Source of the DNA: Limisphaerales bacterium
GTDB lineage: Bacteria; Verrucomicrobiota; Verrucomicrobiia; Limisphaerales; UBA11358
NCBI GenBank assembly: GCA_025360325.1
Contig: JANYCI010000240.1
Coordinates: 1-38,041 of the forward strand
Direction of reading: 5' to 3'
DNA: 38,041 bases
The stretch's first letter is position 1. Each line of letters starts with the position of its first letter. Shown here piece by piece: positions 25,731-34,612 of this stretch. The translations under genes and the position numbers were made by a program. A model generated the notes under the pieces. The model saw nothing but the letters and a program-made list of their open reading frames with translations. It made no database searches and was not told the DNA's origin.

Positions 25731-28031
25731 ATGGTAAAGAAACGAATCGCTGCCCCAAAGCCCGGACGCGCAGTCGCTATCGCCGGGCGTGAGAAGACTT
25801 ATCAAGTCGTGCTCCGAACGCGCGAATTTAAGATCACGGCCAACGTCGAAGACCGCGCGTTGTATCCGCGCGCGGTGGCTTGGAATCGCCTGCTGACTTC
25901 GGATCGCGGACGGCAGTCAGACCAGCCTGCCGACCGTCGCGTTTGGCAGGAGTCCGGGCTGCAGGCCATTATAGAACTCGCGAGAGTCGGCGGCGTCGAA
26001 CCCAAGGAGGCCGAGGACTTCCTTGCTTCCGCCGCGAAATGTGGCGAAGTCCAGGTCGAGATGGAGTGGGAGGCTGAAACCATTGGCTGGGCCGCCCGCG
26101 TATTTCCTTGGGAGGCACTGATTGCGCTGGCGACCAAACCGGCGCGCGAAAAACTTGCTGGCGAAGGCCGGGGAATTGTGGTCGTGCGTTGGTTGCGTTG
26201 CAAAGCTCCGTTGCTACCATCTGCCACGGGGCCGATTTGTTTTGCCGTCAGCGCTGAAGCGAAACAAGCGGGCTATGATACCGACACCGAGCATGCCGCC
26301 ATCGAAGCCGCCATTGATCCGCTAAAGCTAGTAGATATCCCATCAGGATCGCTGGCACAGTTGGGCGACAGTCTTAAAGATAAGAAGCCGCGCGTGCTTC
26401 ATTACGTCACGCCTTCAGCGCGCGATGTCGGGCGCGGGGAGTCGGTGGCCGAGGGACAAAAACTGGAGGACATCGCGAGAACCGTCGCGGCCCATCACCC
26501 GCAACTCGTCGCCTTCAGTTCCTGCCACACTGGACGCCGACTCGCGCCGCTGGCGATCGCGTATGGCGCACAGCTCGCCGTGGGCTTCCATGACGACGTG
26601 ATGGACAGCAGTTGCCCGGTGTTTTTCGGCGCGTTCTATCGCGAGTGGGCCAAGACGGGACTGGTCTTCAAAGCCCTGCGGGAGGGTCTCGAAGCTCACA
26701 ATTGGAAAAAGTCACCGAACGATCTCGGTGGCATCACCCTCTGGTCCGCGACGGATCTCCTCCAAGGACCGAAACGTTCCGTGAAAATCCCTGCGCGCTC
26801 CAGTGCCACGGTTGAACGTTTGGAGAAGCCGGAACTTATTCTCGAAGCCCTCAAGGTCACCTGCGTTTTGGAAACCGCGCTGAACTACTCCATGCTCCAC
26901 AACAAGCGCGGTGGACTCTTCGCCAACTTCGGCGTGCTCAAACTCAAGTCTGGAAAAATTGATGACCTAGAGATCACTGTGAAAATTGACACCGGCCTAG
27001 ACCGGCCGGTGGAATGTCATTTCTTTGCGGCCATTCCTGACCAGCCGGATCGCACCGTGGACTTCATGGAAAATATTACCGTGCCGCTCGGCTCCGAGCT
27101 ACTGCGGCGGCGTGGCGAGATGCTGCGCGGCATCGTCGAAGTCACCATCTACTGTGGCCAGGTGCGCGTCTTTCATAGTTTTGATTCCATCGAACTGCCG
27201 CCCTGTGATGAATGGAAAGATGACGAAGCCGGACGGCGCTTCCTGCCCTCCTTCATCTTCCCGCGTGACCCGGCCGTGCGCGAGATACTTACCAGCGCGC
27301 AGCCTTTTCTGCGCGCGCTCAAAGATGATGTCCGCGCAGCGTTTGATGGGTATCAAAATTCAGGCAACGCCGGAGTGATTGATTCGCTGGACGCACAACT
27401 CCGTTCCATCTGGGGCGCACTCCAGCAAAATTGCCGACTCGATTATACCAACCCGCCGCCGTCTTACACCAAGAACGTCCAGCGCGTGCGCACGCCCGAG
27501 GAAATCATGCGCTCCCGCCGCGCCACCTGTCTCGAACTTGCCCTACTCCTCGCGTCTTGCTGGGAGCACATCGGTCTCTATCCCGTGATCTTTCTCTCCA
27601 AAGGCCACGCCTTCACCGGCTACTGGGCGAGCGATGTGGCGTGGCGAGATTTTTTTGACACAAAGAAACGTCTGAACGCGGCCAAAGATATTAACCCTGC
27701 CGATGAAGACGTGCAGGACAAGACCCTTAATTCGATTGATCCTGCAAAGGCTTCCGGCGGCGGCATGGCGTCCAAAGATCCAGACTGGTTGCTGCGAGCC
27801 ACGCACCATCTCGCACTCATCTCCCGCGAAGTCAAAGCCGGGCGTCTCGTTGCCGTTGAAGCCACGGCCGTCGCACGTTTAGAGTCGTTCCGTGATGCCA
27901 TCAACCTCGGACGTGCTCAACTTTCCGAAGCGTTCGCCGCCGGAACCTTTGACGGGATGATTGATGTCCGCACCGCCCGCGATCAACGCGTCACTCCACT
28001 CGCCATCATCACCGAAGGCATCGTTGCATAA
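25731..28031 (+). CDS. CHAT-like protease fused to Ig-like and transglutaminase-like domains
   Basis: A 766-aa cytoplasmic-looking protein. After about 110 residues of unassigned N-terminus, a caspase-fold CHAT region is recognised from ~115 to ~340: FPWEALIALAT, then the presumed catalytic Cys strand LVAFSSCHTGRRLAPLA and GAQLAVGFHDDVMDSSCPVFF, the usual CHAT tail. The expected His motif (HxxGHG-like) is replaced by VLHYVTPSARDVG at ~221, so the dyad may be rearranged or lost. Residues ~375-560 resemble the beta-sandwich found beside DUF4011 in helicase-like proteins (LNYSMLHNKRGG, EVTIYCGQVRVFHSF). A transglutaminase-like domain follows: SRRATCLELALLLASCWEHI with Cys (~595) and SKGHAFTGYWA with His (~624). 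It is co-directional with the two upstream genes. The biological substrate is unknown; a regulated proteolytic effector is inferred. Confidence 0.72.
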   Translation: MVKKRIAAPKPGRAVAIAGREKTYQVVLRTREFKITANVEDRALYPRAVAWNRLLTSDRGRQSDQPADRRVWQESGLQAIIELARVGGVEPKEAEDFLASAAKCGEVQVEMEWEAETIGWAARVFPWEALIALATKPAREKLAGEGRGIVVVRWLRCKAPLLPSATGPICFAVSAEAKQAGYDTDTEHAAIEAAIDPLKLVDIPSGSLAQLGDSLKDKKPRVLHYVTPSARDVGRGESVAEGQKLEDIARTVAAHHPQLVAFSSCHTGRRLAPLAIAYGAQLAVGFHDDVMDSSCPVFFGAFYREWAKTGLVFKALREGLEAHNWKKSPNDLGGITLWSATDLLQGPKRSVKIPARSSATVERLEKPELILEALKVTCVLETALNYSMLHNKRGGLFANFGVLKLKSGKIDDLEITVKIDTGLDRPVECHFFAAIPDQPDRTVDFMENITVPLGSELLRRRGEMLRGIVEVTIYCGQVRVFHSFDSIELPPCDEWKDDEAGRRFLPSFIFPRDPAVREILTSAQPFLRALKDDVRAAFDGYQNSGNAGVIDSLDAQLRSIWGALQQNCRLDYTNPPPSYTKNVQRVRTPEEIMRSRRATCLELALLLASCWEHIGLYPVIFLSKGHAFTGYWASDVAWRDFFDTKKRLNAAKDINPADEDVQDKTLNSIDPAKASGGGMASKDPDWLLRATHHLALISREVKAGRLVAVEATAVARLESFRDAINLGRAQLSEAFAAGTFDGMIDVRTARDQRVTPLAIITEGIVA

Positions 28032-28075
28032 TTTTTTGAACCAGTGAACCGACATTGAAGGATATCGCCTATGAA

Positions 28076-28233
28076 TTAGAGGAACAACACGCCTTCGCTT
28101 GGCCAGTCTTTGAATAGATTCAGCGCCTCACCTCCCAAGTGAATAATCACCGGCCTATCAGTTTTTTTTGCGAGTGAAACTCACCGCGCCGTTCTGCCAG
28201 TCCACATCCTCGCCATTCAGATTGGTGCGGCGC
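28076..28233 (-). pseudogene. Tyrosine recombinase (integrase) remnant, frameshifted
   Basis: Minus-strand translation gives RRTNLNGEDVDWQNGAVSF then TRKKT and, after a one-base frame change in a run of eight A, PVIIHLGGEALNLFKDWP and SEGVLFL. This is the piece around the first catalytic Arg (R in the ARxTNLxxxDVDW motif), the beta-hairpin and the following segment of Verrucomicrobia-type phage integrases. The box II HxxR and the Tyr are missing. It starts directly after the stop codon of the tandem-kinase gene, marking an old integration or recombination edge between the cassette and the kinase locus. Confidence 0.68.
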
Positions 28234-31200
28234 TTATTCCCACGAGTCAATGGCCTGACGTAGAGTCTGGAGGCTGCTTTGGCGATTATTTTCATCCAGC
28301 CAATTCCCAACTCGGTATAATTTTTCTAACTGGTCAGCTTGCGCTTGATAATACGGCTTGCCCGCCGCGCCCACCGGCCCAAGCTTCGCGGTCGGATTGA
28401 TTTCCGCGTATTTCAGTTCCGGCGGGATGCTGGCTCCGAACGACGCCAGCAGTTCAATCAACCGCCCGTCGAGGCGGCGAACAATCTTTGATTTCAATTG
28501 CCCGATTGCCGGATTTTGTTTTTGTAGTGTCAAGGCTTTGTCGGCCAGCGTCAGGGCGTTGGCGTAGTTTTCGAGCACATAGGCGGACTGCGCTTGGCTG
28601 ACCGTTTCCGTCAACTGTTTCAAAGACTGTTGAGCCGCTTCTTTAATTTTTGTGGCGGCGGAATCACCGGGCATTTTTTTTAAGGCGCTGCTGGCCGCCG
28701 TCACGGCTCCGGCAAAATCTTCGCGGGTCAATGTCGCTTGGGCGTTGGCCAGTTCAAGCTGATAGCTTTTGAGACTTCCAAGTTTGTCCAAAGCATTGGC
28801 CTTGAACTTCCGCATCGCTGGGTCATTGCCATAAACCGCAAGGGCATTGTCAGCATTGGTGGCGGCGGCAAAAAAATCTCCATTCTTGAACGCGGTGGTC
28901 GCGGCGTTCACGGACGTATGATAGCCGTTGAGAATGTCCTGTGCCGACTCGCGCACGGTGATGGCGGTGCGCTCGCCCGGAACCTTGTCCAAGGCACTGT
29001 TGGCAAAACGGACGGCGTTGGAATAATCCTGACGGTTCAGCGCGGCTTGCGCGCTTTTCAACGCTTCGACATAAATTTTTTGACCATCAAATCTGGTGGC
29101 GGCATTGGTGCGGAGTTGTTGCATGGCCGGGTCATAAGGATAAATCGAGAGCGCGAGATCGGCATTTTCCTGCGCGGCCAAAAAGTTCAGTCCGGCCACC
29201 GCCGCGTGGGCGGCGTTCACGGCTTGATGATAGTCATTGAGATTTTTTTCCGCCCGCCCGCGCAGTTGGTCCGCCTCGACATCGCCGGGAATTTTTTGGG
29301 CAGCCGTTGCCGCCAGCAATGCGGCGTTCGTGAAGTCGCCAGACTTGAACGCCGCTTGCGCCTGCACCATCGCCGCTTGGTAAGCCGCGATGTTCAGCCG
29401 CTTGGCATGAGCCTCCGCTTTGAGCTGCTGCATCACTGTGTCTTTGGCCGACAAGTCCAGCGCGCGATCAGCATTCGTCTCGGCACTAGCGAAATCGCCA
29501 CTGGTGAAAGCAACTTGTGCGGACATCGTGGCCGCCAAAAAATTTGTCAGGCGCAGCCGGGCATTTTCCTGCAAGGCCAGCGCGTTGCTATTGCCACTGA
29601 ATTTTCCAAGCACCGCTTCCGCCCAGAGCAAGGCATTAGAATAGTCTTGATGCGCCAGCGCGGTCTGACCGTTTTGCAGCAACGCAGCCAAACTCGTTTG
29701 CAACTGGTGACGCTGCTGGCTGTCGGACGCCAGTTTTTGCAAGGCCGGATCATCGCCGCGAATCGCCAGAGCTTTCTCGGCGGCGGCGGCGGCACCGGCA
29801 AAATCTGCGCGGTTAAAATCATCATGCGCCTGCGCCACGGCCTGTTCATACGCTTTGGCGCGCAGATGACTGCGGGTCTGGTTGAAGCTGAAATAGCCGA
29901 GCACGACCACCAACCCCGCCGCTGAAACCACGATGGCGCTGCGGATATTTTTACGGATGCCGCGCCATTTTTGAACCGACTGCACGACAGAATTTTTTAC
30001 CGCACTCCGAAAGGCGAGCCAGCCCGCAACCGATTTGATTTTTGATCGCCTAACTTTTTCCGCAAAACTTTTTGCCGGACGAGATGAGCGCGCCGCCGAA
30101 ATTTTTTGCAAAACGAATTGCCATGCCCGGCCCACCCACCCAACAATTTTGCCGCCAAGTTGCCGAGGCTTTTCCACCAGTCCGCGAAGCCCGCCCAAGT
30201 CCCGCCACTTGCGAGTAGCTTGGGTGAACACTTTTTGTCCCCGCGCTTTTGCGGCCTGGAAAAACTGGCCGCAGGCTCTGCCAATTCGGGCGGCTTGTTG
30301 CCACAGTTGCGCCTTGATGTCGGCGATGTCTTGATTGCGCTGCTGGCGAGAGACTTGTTTTTTTTTCGATTCTTCGGCCTCGGCCTGGCGCTGAAGTTCT
30401 TGCGCGGCGAGTTCCTCGGCCTTGCGTTTAACTTCGTCCTCCTGCCATTTCGCCTCCATCACGCGTCGCCGCGCGGCGGTCTCGGAGGCGCGTTGCTCGA
30501 CTTGTTCGGCGAGCTTTTGCGTATGTTCCAATTCCGTCTTCAGATTTTTTTGAGCCGCTTCCTCGGCGGCAAGCCGCTGGTTTTCCAACTCAACCGGATC
30601 AGGTTCAACGACGGCTGGCTCGACGATTTCAGTGGCGGACGGTGCGGCTTGAATTTCCGCTGCCACTGGTGCGAGTTCCGTTTCCAGACTCGGCAAGATC
30701 GTGGATTTAACAAACAACGTGACCTCGGTCGCTTGGTCGGGATTGCGACCCGCCGTTGCCAATTCCCATTTGAGCAGCCCGCCATTGATTTCATCGCGCA
30801 TCGCTGCCGCACTGTCGAAACGTTCGGCGGCAGTAGGTGCGAGACAGCGTTGCAACAGCGGAACCAACTCCGGGCGCGCTTGAAAAACGGGATGCTCGAA
30901 GCTGCACGGCAACGGCTTTTCCGATCGCCGGAAAAATTCCACCCACGCCTCCGACTCGGATTTTGGCAGGCGAGGGAAGGGGAGCTTGCGCGTGAGCGTC
31001 TGGTAAAGCGTCACGCCGAGCGAATACAAATCCGATTGCGCCGACCCTCGTCCGCTGCTCTGCGACGCAAATTCCGGTGGCATATAATCAAGCGTGCCGG
31101 GAACTTGCCCGCGCGTTTTCGTTCCCTCGTCGTCGCGCGCGATGCCGAGGTCGAAAATCTTTGCGCGCTGCGACTGACCGGCGGGCGCATACAAATTACC

Positions 31201-32508
31201 CGGCTTGAGATCGCGGTGAATGATGCCGTTGCGATGCAGATGATCGAGGCAGTCGAGGTAGCGCGCGAACAGTTGCAGCGTCTCGATCGGCTCCAGCCCG
31301 CTGACCGTGGCCTTGATGCGTTCGCGCAAACCGGCGCCGGGCATCCCTTCGAGAAATTCCAAGACGAGATAAAATTCTCGTTCGTCCTCGCGCACTTTGG
31401 CTTCGACAAAATCCACATACTCCGTGAGGTTCGGATGCGCCGCCTCGCGCAAAATTTTCGCCTCGCGCACGAAACGCGCCGATTGTTCCGCGCCGAACAA
31501 TCGCTTGATGGCTACGAGACGACCATCGCGCACACGCTTCGCTTTGAAGACTTCGCCGAAGCCGCCTTTGCCGAGCCATTCCAGAAAATCGTAGGTGTCC
31601 GCGCCGTGCTTGAGCTTGCGAAAATTTATTTCTTGGAAGTTTGCGGCAACTTCGCTGAACGACTTGAACCGCGCCGCACGGTCGGGGTTGATGCACTTGG
31701 CAACGCACGCGCCGGCTTGATTCAACACGCGAAAAATCGGATGGCGAAAATCTGGCGCGGGCGCGGCGGCCGATCCGATCCAGCGAATGAAATAGCCACG
31801 GTTCGCATCATCGCCGAGCGCGGGAAACGGCAGACCACCCGTTAGTGTGTAATGCAAAATGATGCCAAAACTAAAAATGTCCGACTGCTCATCGCCGCGA
31901 AATTTTCCGTCCTTCGCAAAGTCCGGTGCCATGTAATCGAACGTCCCCTTCGCGCCCGCTGTGCTCGCGGTCGCGTCCGCCTCGCCATCGTCCTGCCGCG
32001 CAATGCCGAAGTCCATGAGCTTGGGCACGGCGGCACTGGTGATGTGAATGTTCGATGGCTTGAGGTCGCGGTGGATGACACCATTTTCACTTGCGTATTG
32101 CAATGCCTCCAAAACCGGCAGCAAAACACCGCGCGCTTTTTCCCACGCCAAGCCGCGCGGATTTTTTTCGAGCAACGTCTTGAACGATTCGCCATCGAGC
32201 AGTTCCATCACGAGGCAATGCAAGTCTGCTTCCAACTCCGTTTCGCGCCACACGAACGAGTCTTTGTAACGAACGATGTTCCGGTGGTTGAGCTTGCTTA
32301 AAATTTCGATCTGCCGACGGAACTGTTGCGGCTCTTTGTCCTGCCCCGGCTTTTTGAACAGGCGTTTGATCGCCACCGCCTCGCCGAGCGCCACGCCGGA
32401 AATAGTTTTCACCGCGCAGACCGCCTGATAGACGCGCCCTTCCGCACCATCGCCAAGCACGCGCTGCAACTCGTAGTTGCCGAGAACGGTTTTGGTGGTG
32501 TCAGCCAT
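28234..32508 (-). CDS. Membrane-anchored tandem Ser/Thr protein kinase with TPR-like repeats
   Basis: From ATG 32508 (MADTTKTVLGNYELQRVLG) the product is 1,424 aa; 28 extra residues in the ORF track overlap the previous gene. Kinase 1 (about 11-280): LGDGAEGRVY, VAIKRLF, VIHRDLKPSN (~144), MDFGIAR, YMAPDF. Kinase 2 (about 305-570): LGKGGFGEVF, VAIKRLFG, IIHRDLKPGN (~431), DLG instead of DFG, YMPPEF. Both keep Lys, catalytic Asp and metal Asp, so both may be active. A Glu/Ala/Gln-rich coiled coil and basic region (640-850) precede one membrane helix (~855, SAIVVSAAGLVVVLGYF). The outer part has about nine 50-residue TPR-like repeats, in an alternating two-type pattern (~100-residue super-repeat). 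Five bases after an upstream gene end; probable partner of the FHA proteins encoded across the divergent junction. Confidence 0.92.
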   Translation of the reverse strand: MADTTKTVLGNYELQRVLGDGAEGRVYQAVCAVKTISGVALGEAVAIKRLFKKPGQDKEPQQFRRQIEILSKLNHRNIVRYKDSFVWRETELEADLHCLVMELLDGESFKTLLEKNPRGLAWEKARGVLLPVLEALQYASENGVIHRDLKPSNIHITSAAVPKLMDFGIARQDDGEADATASTAGAKGTFDYMAPDFAKDGKFRGDEQSDIFSFGIILHYTLTGGLPFPALGDDANRGYFIRWIGSAAAPAPDFRHPIFRVLNQAGACVAKCINPDRAARFKSFSEVAANFQEINFRKLKHGADTYDFLEWLGKGGFGEVFKAKRVRDGRLVAIKRLFGAEQSARFVREAKILREAAHPNLTEYVDFVEAKVREDEREFYLVLEFLEGMPGAGLRERIKATVSGLEPIETLQLFARYLDCLDHLHRNGIIHRDLKPGNLYAPAGQSQRAKIFDLGIARDDEGTKTRGQVPGTLDYMPPEFASQSSGRGSAQSDLYSLGVTLYQTLTRKLPFPRLPKSESEAWVEFFRRSEKPLPCSFEHPVFQARPELVPLLQRCLAPTAAERFDSAAAMRDEINGGLLKWELATAGRNPDQATEVTLFVKSTILPSLETELAPVAAEIQAAPSATEIVEPAVVEPDPVELENQRLAAEEAAQKNLKTELEHTQKLAEQVEQRASETAARRRVMEAKWQEDEVKRKAEELAAQELQRQAEAEESKKKQVSRQQRNQDIADIKAQLWQQAARIGRACGQFFQAAKARGQKVFTQATRKWRDLGGLRGLVEKPRQLGGKIVGWVGRAWQFVLQKISAARSSRPAKSFAEKVRRSKIKSVAGWLAFRSAVKNSVVQSVQKWRGIRKNIRSAIVVSAAGLVVVLGYFSFNQTRSHLRAKAYEQAVAQAHDDFNRADFAGAAAAAEKALAIRGDDPALQKLASDSQQRHQLQTSLAALLQNGQTALAHQDYSNALLWAEAVLGKFSGNSNALALQENARLRLTNFLAATMSAQVAFTSGDFASAETNADRALDLSAKDTVMQQLKAEAHAKRLNIAAYQAAMVQAQAAFKSGDFTNAALLAATAAQKIPGDVEADQLRGRAEKNLNDYHQAVNAAHAAVAGLNFLAAQENADLALSIYPYDPAMQQLRTNAATRFDGQKIYVEALKSAQAALNRQDYSNAVRFANSALDKVPGERTAITVRESAQDILNGYHTSVNAATTAFKNGDFFAAATNADNALAVYGNDPAMRKFKANALDKLGSLKSYQLELANAQATLTREDFAGAVTAASSALKKMPGDSAATKIKEAAQQSLKQLTETVSQAQSAYVLENYANALTLADKALTLQKQNPAIGQLKSKIVRRLDGRLIELLASFGASIPPELKYAEINPTAKLGPVGAAGKPYYQAQADQLEKLYRVGNWLDENNRQSSLQTLRQAIDSWE

Positions 32509-32513
32509 GCGCG

Positions 32514-32640
32514 TCAGTGGTTGGCCGTCGCCGTCGGGCTGGTGGCGGGCGCGGGCGCATTGGTGGCGATTCCGTTCAGCCGATTCAGCCACTCGGTTTT
32601 AGTGGCGGCGAACTGCGGGCTGAACCAAACAGGTCGTTCT
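32514..32640 (-). pseudogene. C-terminal end of an unidentified gene upstream of the tandem kinase
   Basis: A frame reading SERPVWFSPQFAATKTEW then a LNRLNG segment and an Ala/Pro/Thr-rich tail ends with TGA at 32514-32516, five bases before the kinase start: the spacing expected of an operon gene. Only about 40 residues are credible, because beyond 32640 the opposite strand carries the FHA-CpaF gene. The protein family cannot be identified; a phosphatase or other signalling partner would fit the position but nothing shows it. Confidence 0.45.
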
Positions 32641-32642
32641 GA

Positions 32643-34088
32643 TACTTGTTCAACTTGAAAAACGGTGACACAATCCGCATCGGCACTGCGACACTAGTTT
32701 TTTCTGATGCAGTCGCAGCGGTTTCCGCTCCGGCAAAAGTCTCCCGCCCGGTATCCGTAAAAAATTCATCGGCGGCGGCGAATGCCGACTTCGCCGTGCC
32801 GGAGCGGCTTTACGCGGACGATGTCATAGCGTTGAAAAACCGGATTCACGAGAAGGTTCTCGAAAAATTAAATCTCCGCGAAATCGCTTCCAAGGAAACG
32901 CAAGATCACGAGATGCTCGCGAAGATGGAGGAGGCGCTAGACCGCGTGCTGCGCGATGTGCGCCACGAAATTCCGCAAGACTTGTCGCCGGAGTTGCTGC
33001 GCTCGGCGATGCTGGATGAACTTGTTGCTTACGGCCCTATCACGCCGATGCTCAAAGACCCGACCGTCACGGAAATCATGGTGAACGGTGCGGGCTGCAT
33101 CTTCGTGGAGCAGGGAAAACTCAAGCAGACGCGTGCGCGGTTTTACGATGACAAACATTTGATGGCGATCATCCGCCGCATCGTCGAACCGCTCGGCCGT
33201 CGCGTGGATGAATCTTCACCGCGCGTGGATGCGCGTTTGCCCGATGGCAGCCGCGTGAACGCCATCATCCCGCCCATCGCGCTCGACGGCCCGTCGCTGA
33301 CTATTCGCAAATTTCCCGAACGCAAATTAACCGTGGAAGATTTGGTCGGCTACGGCAGTTTAACTTCGGCGATGGGACAATTTTTGCAGGAAGCCGTGCG
33401 CGCCAAGCAGAACATCGTGGTCTCCGGCGGCACAGGTTCCGGCAAGACGACGTTGCTGAATGTCTTGAGTCAGTTCATCCCGGAAGACGAACGCATTGTC
33501 ACGATTGAAGATTCGGCGGAACTGCGGCTCACGCATCGCAACCTCGTGCGGCTCGAAGCGCGTCCGCCGAACATCGAAGGCAAGGGACGCGTGACAATTC
33601 AAGACCTCGTGATCAATGCGCTGCGGATGCGGCCCGACCGCATCGTCGTCGGCGAATGTCGTGGCGCGGAGGCGCTGGATATGTTGCAGGCGATGAACAC
33701 CGGTCACGACGGCTCGCTCACGACGGTTCACGCAAACACGCCGCGCGATTCCATCGGGCGCATGGAGACGATGGTGATGATGGCAGGCTACGATTTGCCG
33801 TCGCGCGCCATCCGCGACCAAATTTCGGCGGCGGTGCATTTGATTGTGCAGCAGACGCGTTTCGTGGACCACTCGCGCCGCATTGAAAAAATTTCCGAGC
33901 TAACCGGGCGCGAGGGTGACGTGATTTTGATGCAAGACATTTTTGTTTTCGAGCAATCGGGTTTTGATGCGCGCGGCAAAGTGGTCGAGCGTTTCAAGGC
34001 CACCGGCAACAAACCGCGCTTCATTGACGAGCTGCGGCAGAAGGGCGACTTGCAGCTCGACATGAGTGTTTTCAAAGCCGACACCTGA
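32643..34088 (+). CDS. cpaF: CpaF/TadA-type secretion ATPase with a truncated FHA domain (5' incomplete)
   Basis: Hexameric ATPase that powers Tad (type IVc) pilus assembly or related secretion. The frame opens right after an in-frame TGA (32640-32642) with [19 protein letters not shown], the last strands of an FHA domain; the first ~70 residues of that domain and the true start are missing, so the ORF-track TTG start is arbitrary. The rest is complete: N-terminal domain with [19 protein letters not shown] and VNG, Walker [16 protein letters not shown] (~260), Asp box, [22 protein letters not shown] (Walker B region) and the [11 protein letters not shown] His box. An internal start could still give a working ATPase. 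FHA-CpaF fusion suggests phosphothreonine-dependent control, in line with the divergent tandem kinase. It is followed after 21 bases by a damaged tadC. Confidence 0.88.
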   Translation, partial: YLFNLKNGDTIRIGTATLVFSDAVAAVSAPAKVSRPVSVKNSSAAANADFAVPERLYADDVIALKNRIHEKVLEKLNLREIASKETQDHEMLAKMEEALDRVLRDVRHEIPQDLSPELLRSAMLDELVAYGPITPMLKDPTVTEIMVNGAGCIFVEQGKLKQTRARFYDDKHLMAIIRRIVEPLGRRVDESSPRVDARLPDGSRVNAIIPPIALDGPSLTIRKFPERKLTVEDLVGYGSLTSAMGQFLQEAVRAKQNIVVSGGTGSGKTTLLNVLSQFIPEDERIVTIEDSAELRLTHRNLVRLEARPPNIEGKGRVTIQDLVINALRMRPDRIVVGECRGAEALDMLQAMNTGHDGSLTTVHANTPRDSIGRMETMVMMAGYDLPSRAIRDQISAAVHLIVQQTRFVDHSRRIEKISELTGREGDVILMQDIFVFEQSGFDARGKVVERFKATGNKPRFIDELRQKGDLQLDMSVFKADT

Positions 34089-34107
34089 AATTTTTATGCC
34101 GACACCT
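34078..34107 (+). repeat. 10-base direct repeat at the cpaF-tadC joint
   Basis: GCCGACACCT occurs at 34078-34087, spanning the last codons and stop of cpaF, and again at 34098-34107, directly before the truncated tadC. Short direct repeats at a joint where tadB and half of tadC are missing are what a slippage or recombination deletion would leave. Confidence 0.6.
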
Positions 34108-34109
34108 AT

Positions 34110-34612
34110 ATGTGGCCGCTGATGTGGCTGCGGCGCGCGGCGCAGGAACGGCAGGAAAAGATTTCCAAGGAACTGCCTTACGCGATTGATTTGCTGACGG
34201 TGGCGATGGAGGCAGGACAGGATTTCGGCGCGGCGGTTCGGCATTTTGTGAACGAGGTCGGCACTGGCCCGCTGCGGCAGGAATTCGCCGTCATGCTGCG
34301 GGAAACTGATTTGAATAAATCGCGCGTCGAAGCCATGCGCTCGATGGCGGCGCGGATGCAGGTGGAGGAATTCAAATCCATCGTCACCGCCGTGGTGCAA
34401 AGCACCGAGATGGGCGCGAGCGTGGCGGCGGCGCTCAAGGTGCAGGCGGAAGAAATCCGCAGGCGCGTTTTCATCGCGCCGAACGCAAAGCAGCGCGCGC
34501 GCCGTCACTCATGCTTATTCCCGTCGCGCTATTTATTGTGCCGGCAGTTTTCATCATCATCCTCACGCCCGTGGCCATGCGGATGATTGACACCATGCAC
34601 CGAGTGAAATGA
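34110..34612 (+). pseudogene. TadC-like (T2SSF) inner-membrane protein, N-truncated and frameshifted
   Basis: Platform protein of the Tad pilus/secretion machine, normally about 300 aa with two N-terminal helices. Here it begins at WPLMWLRRAAQERQEKISKE, i.e. after those helices, continues through the T2SSF domain (LPYAIDLLTVAMEAGQDF, VQSTEMGASVAAALKVQA) and then loses frame near 34469: the shifted frame reads FHRAERKAARAPSLMLIPVA and IVPAVFIIILTPVAMRM, the proper C-terminal helix. That frame ends with TGA at 34610-34612, overlapping the next start by four bases (ATGA), which confirms it as the ancestral frame. The ORF track's version ends early in nonsense. No tadB gene lies between cpaF and this remnant, although that is the usual order. 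Confidence 0.8.

Noticed and set aside
30106-31845. 579-aa plus-strand ORF
   Set aside because: Antisense to the tandem kinase, whose kinase motifs are unambiguous.
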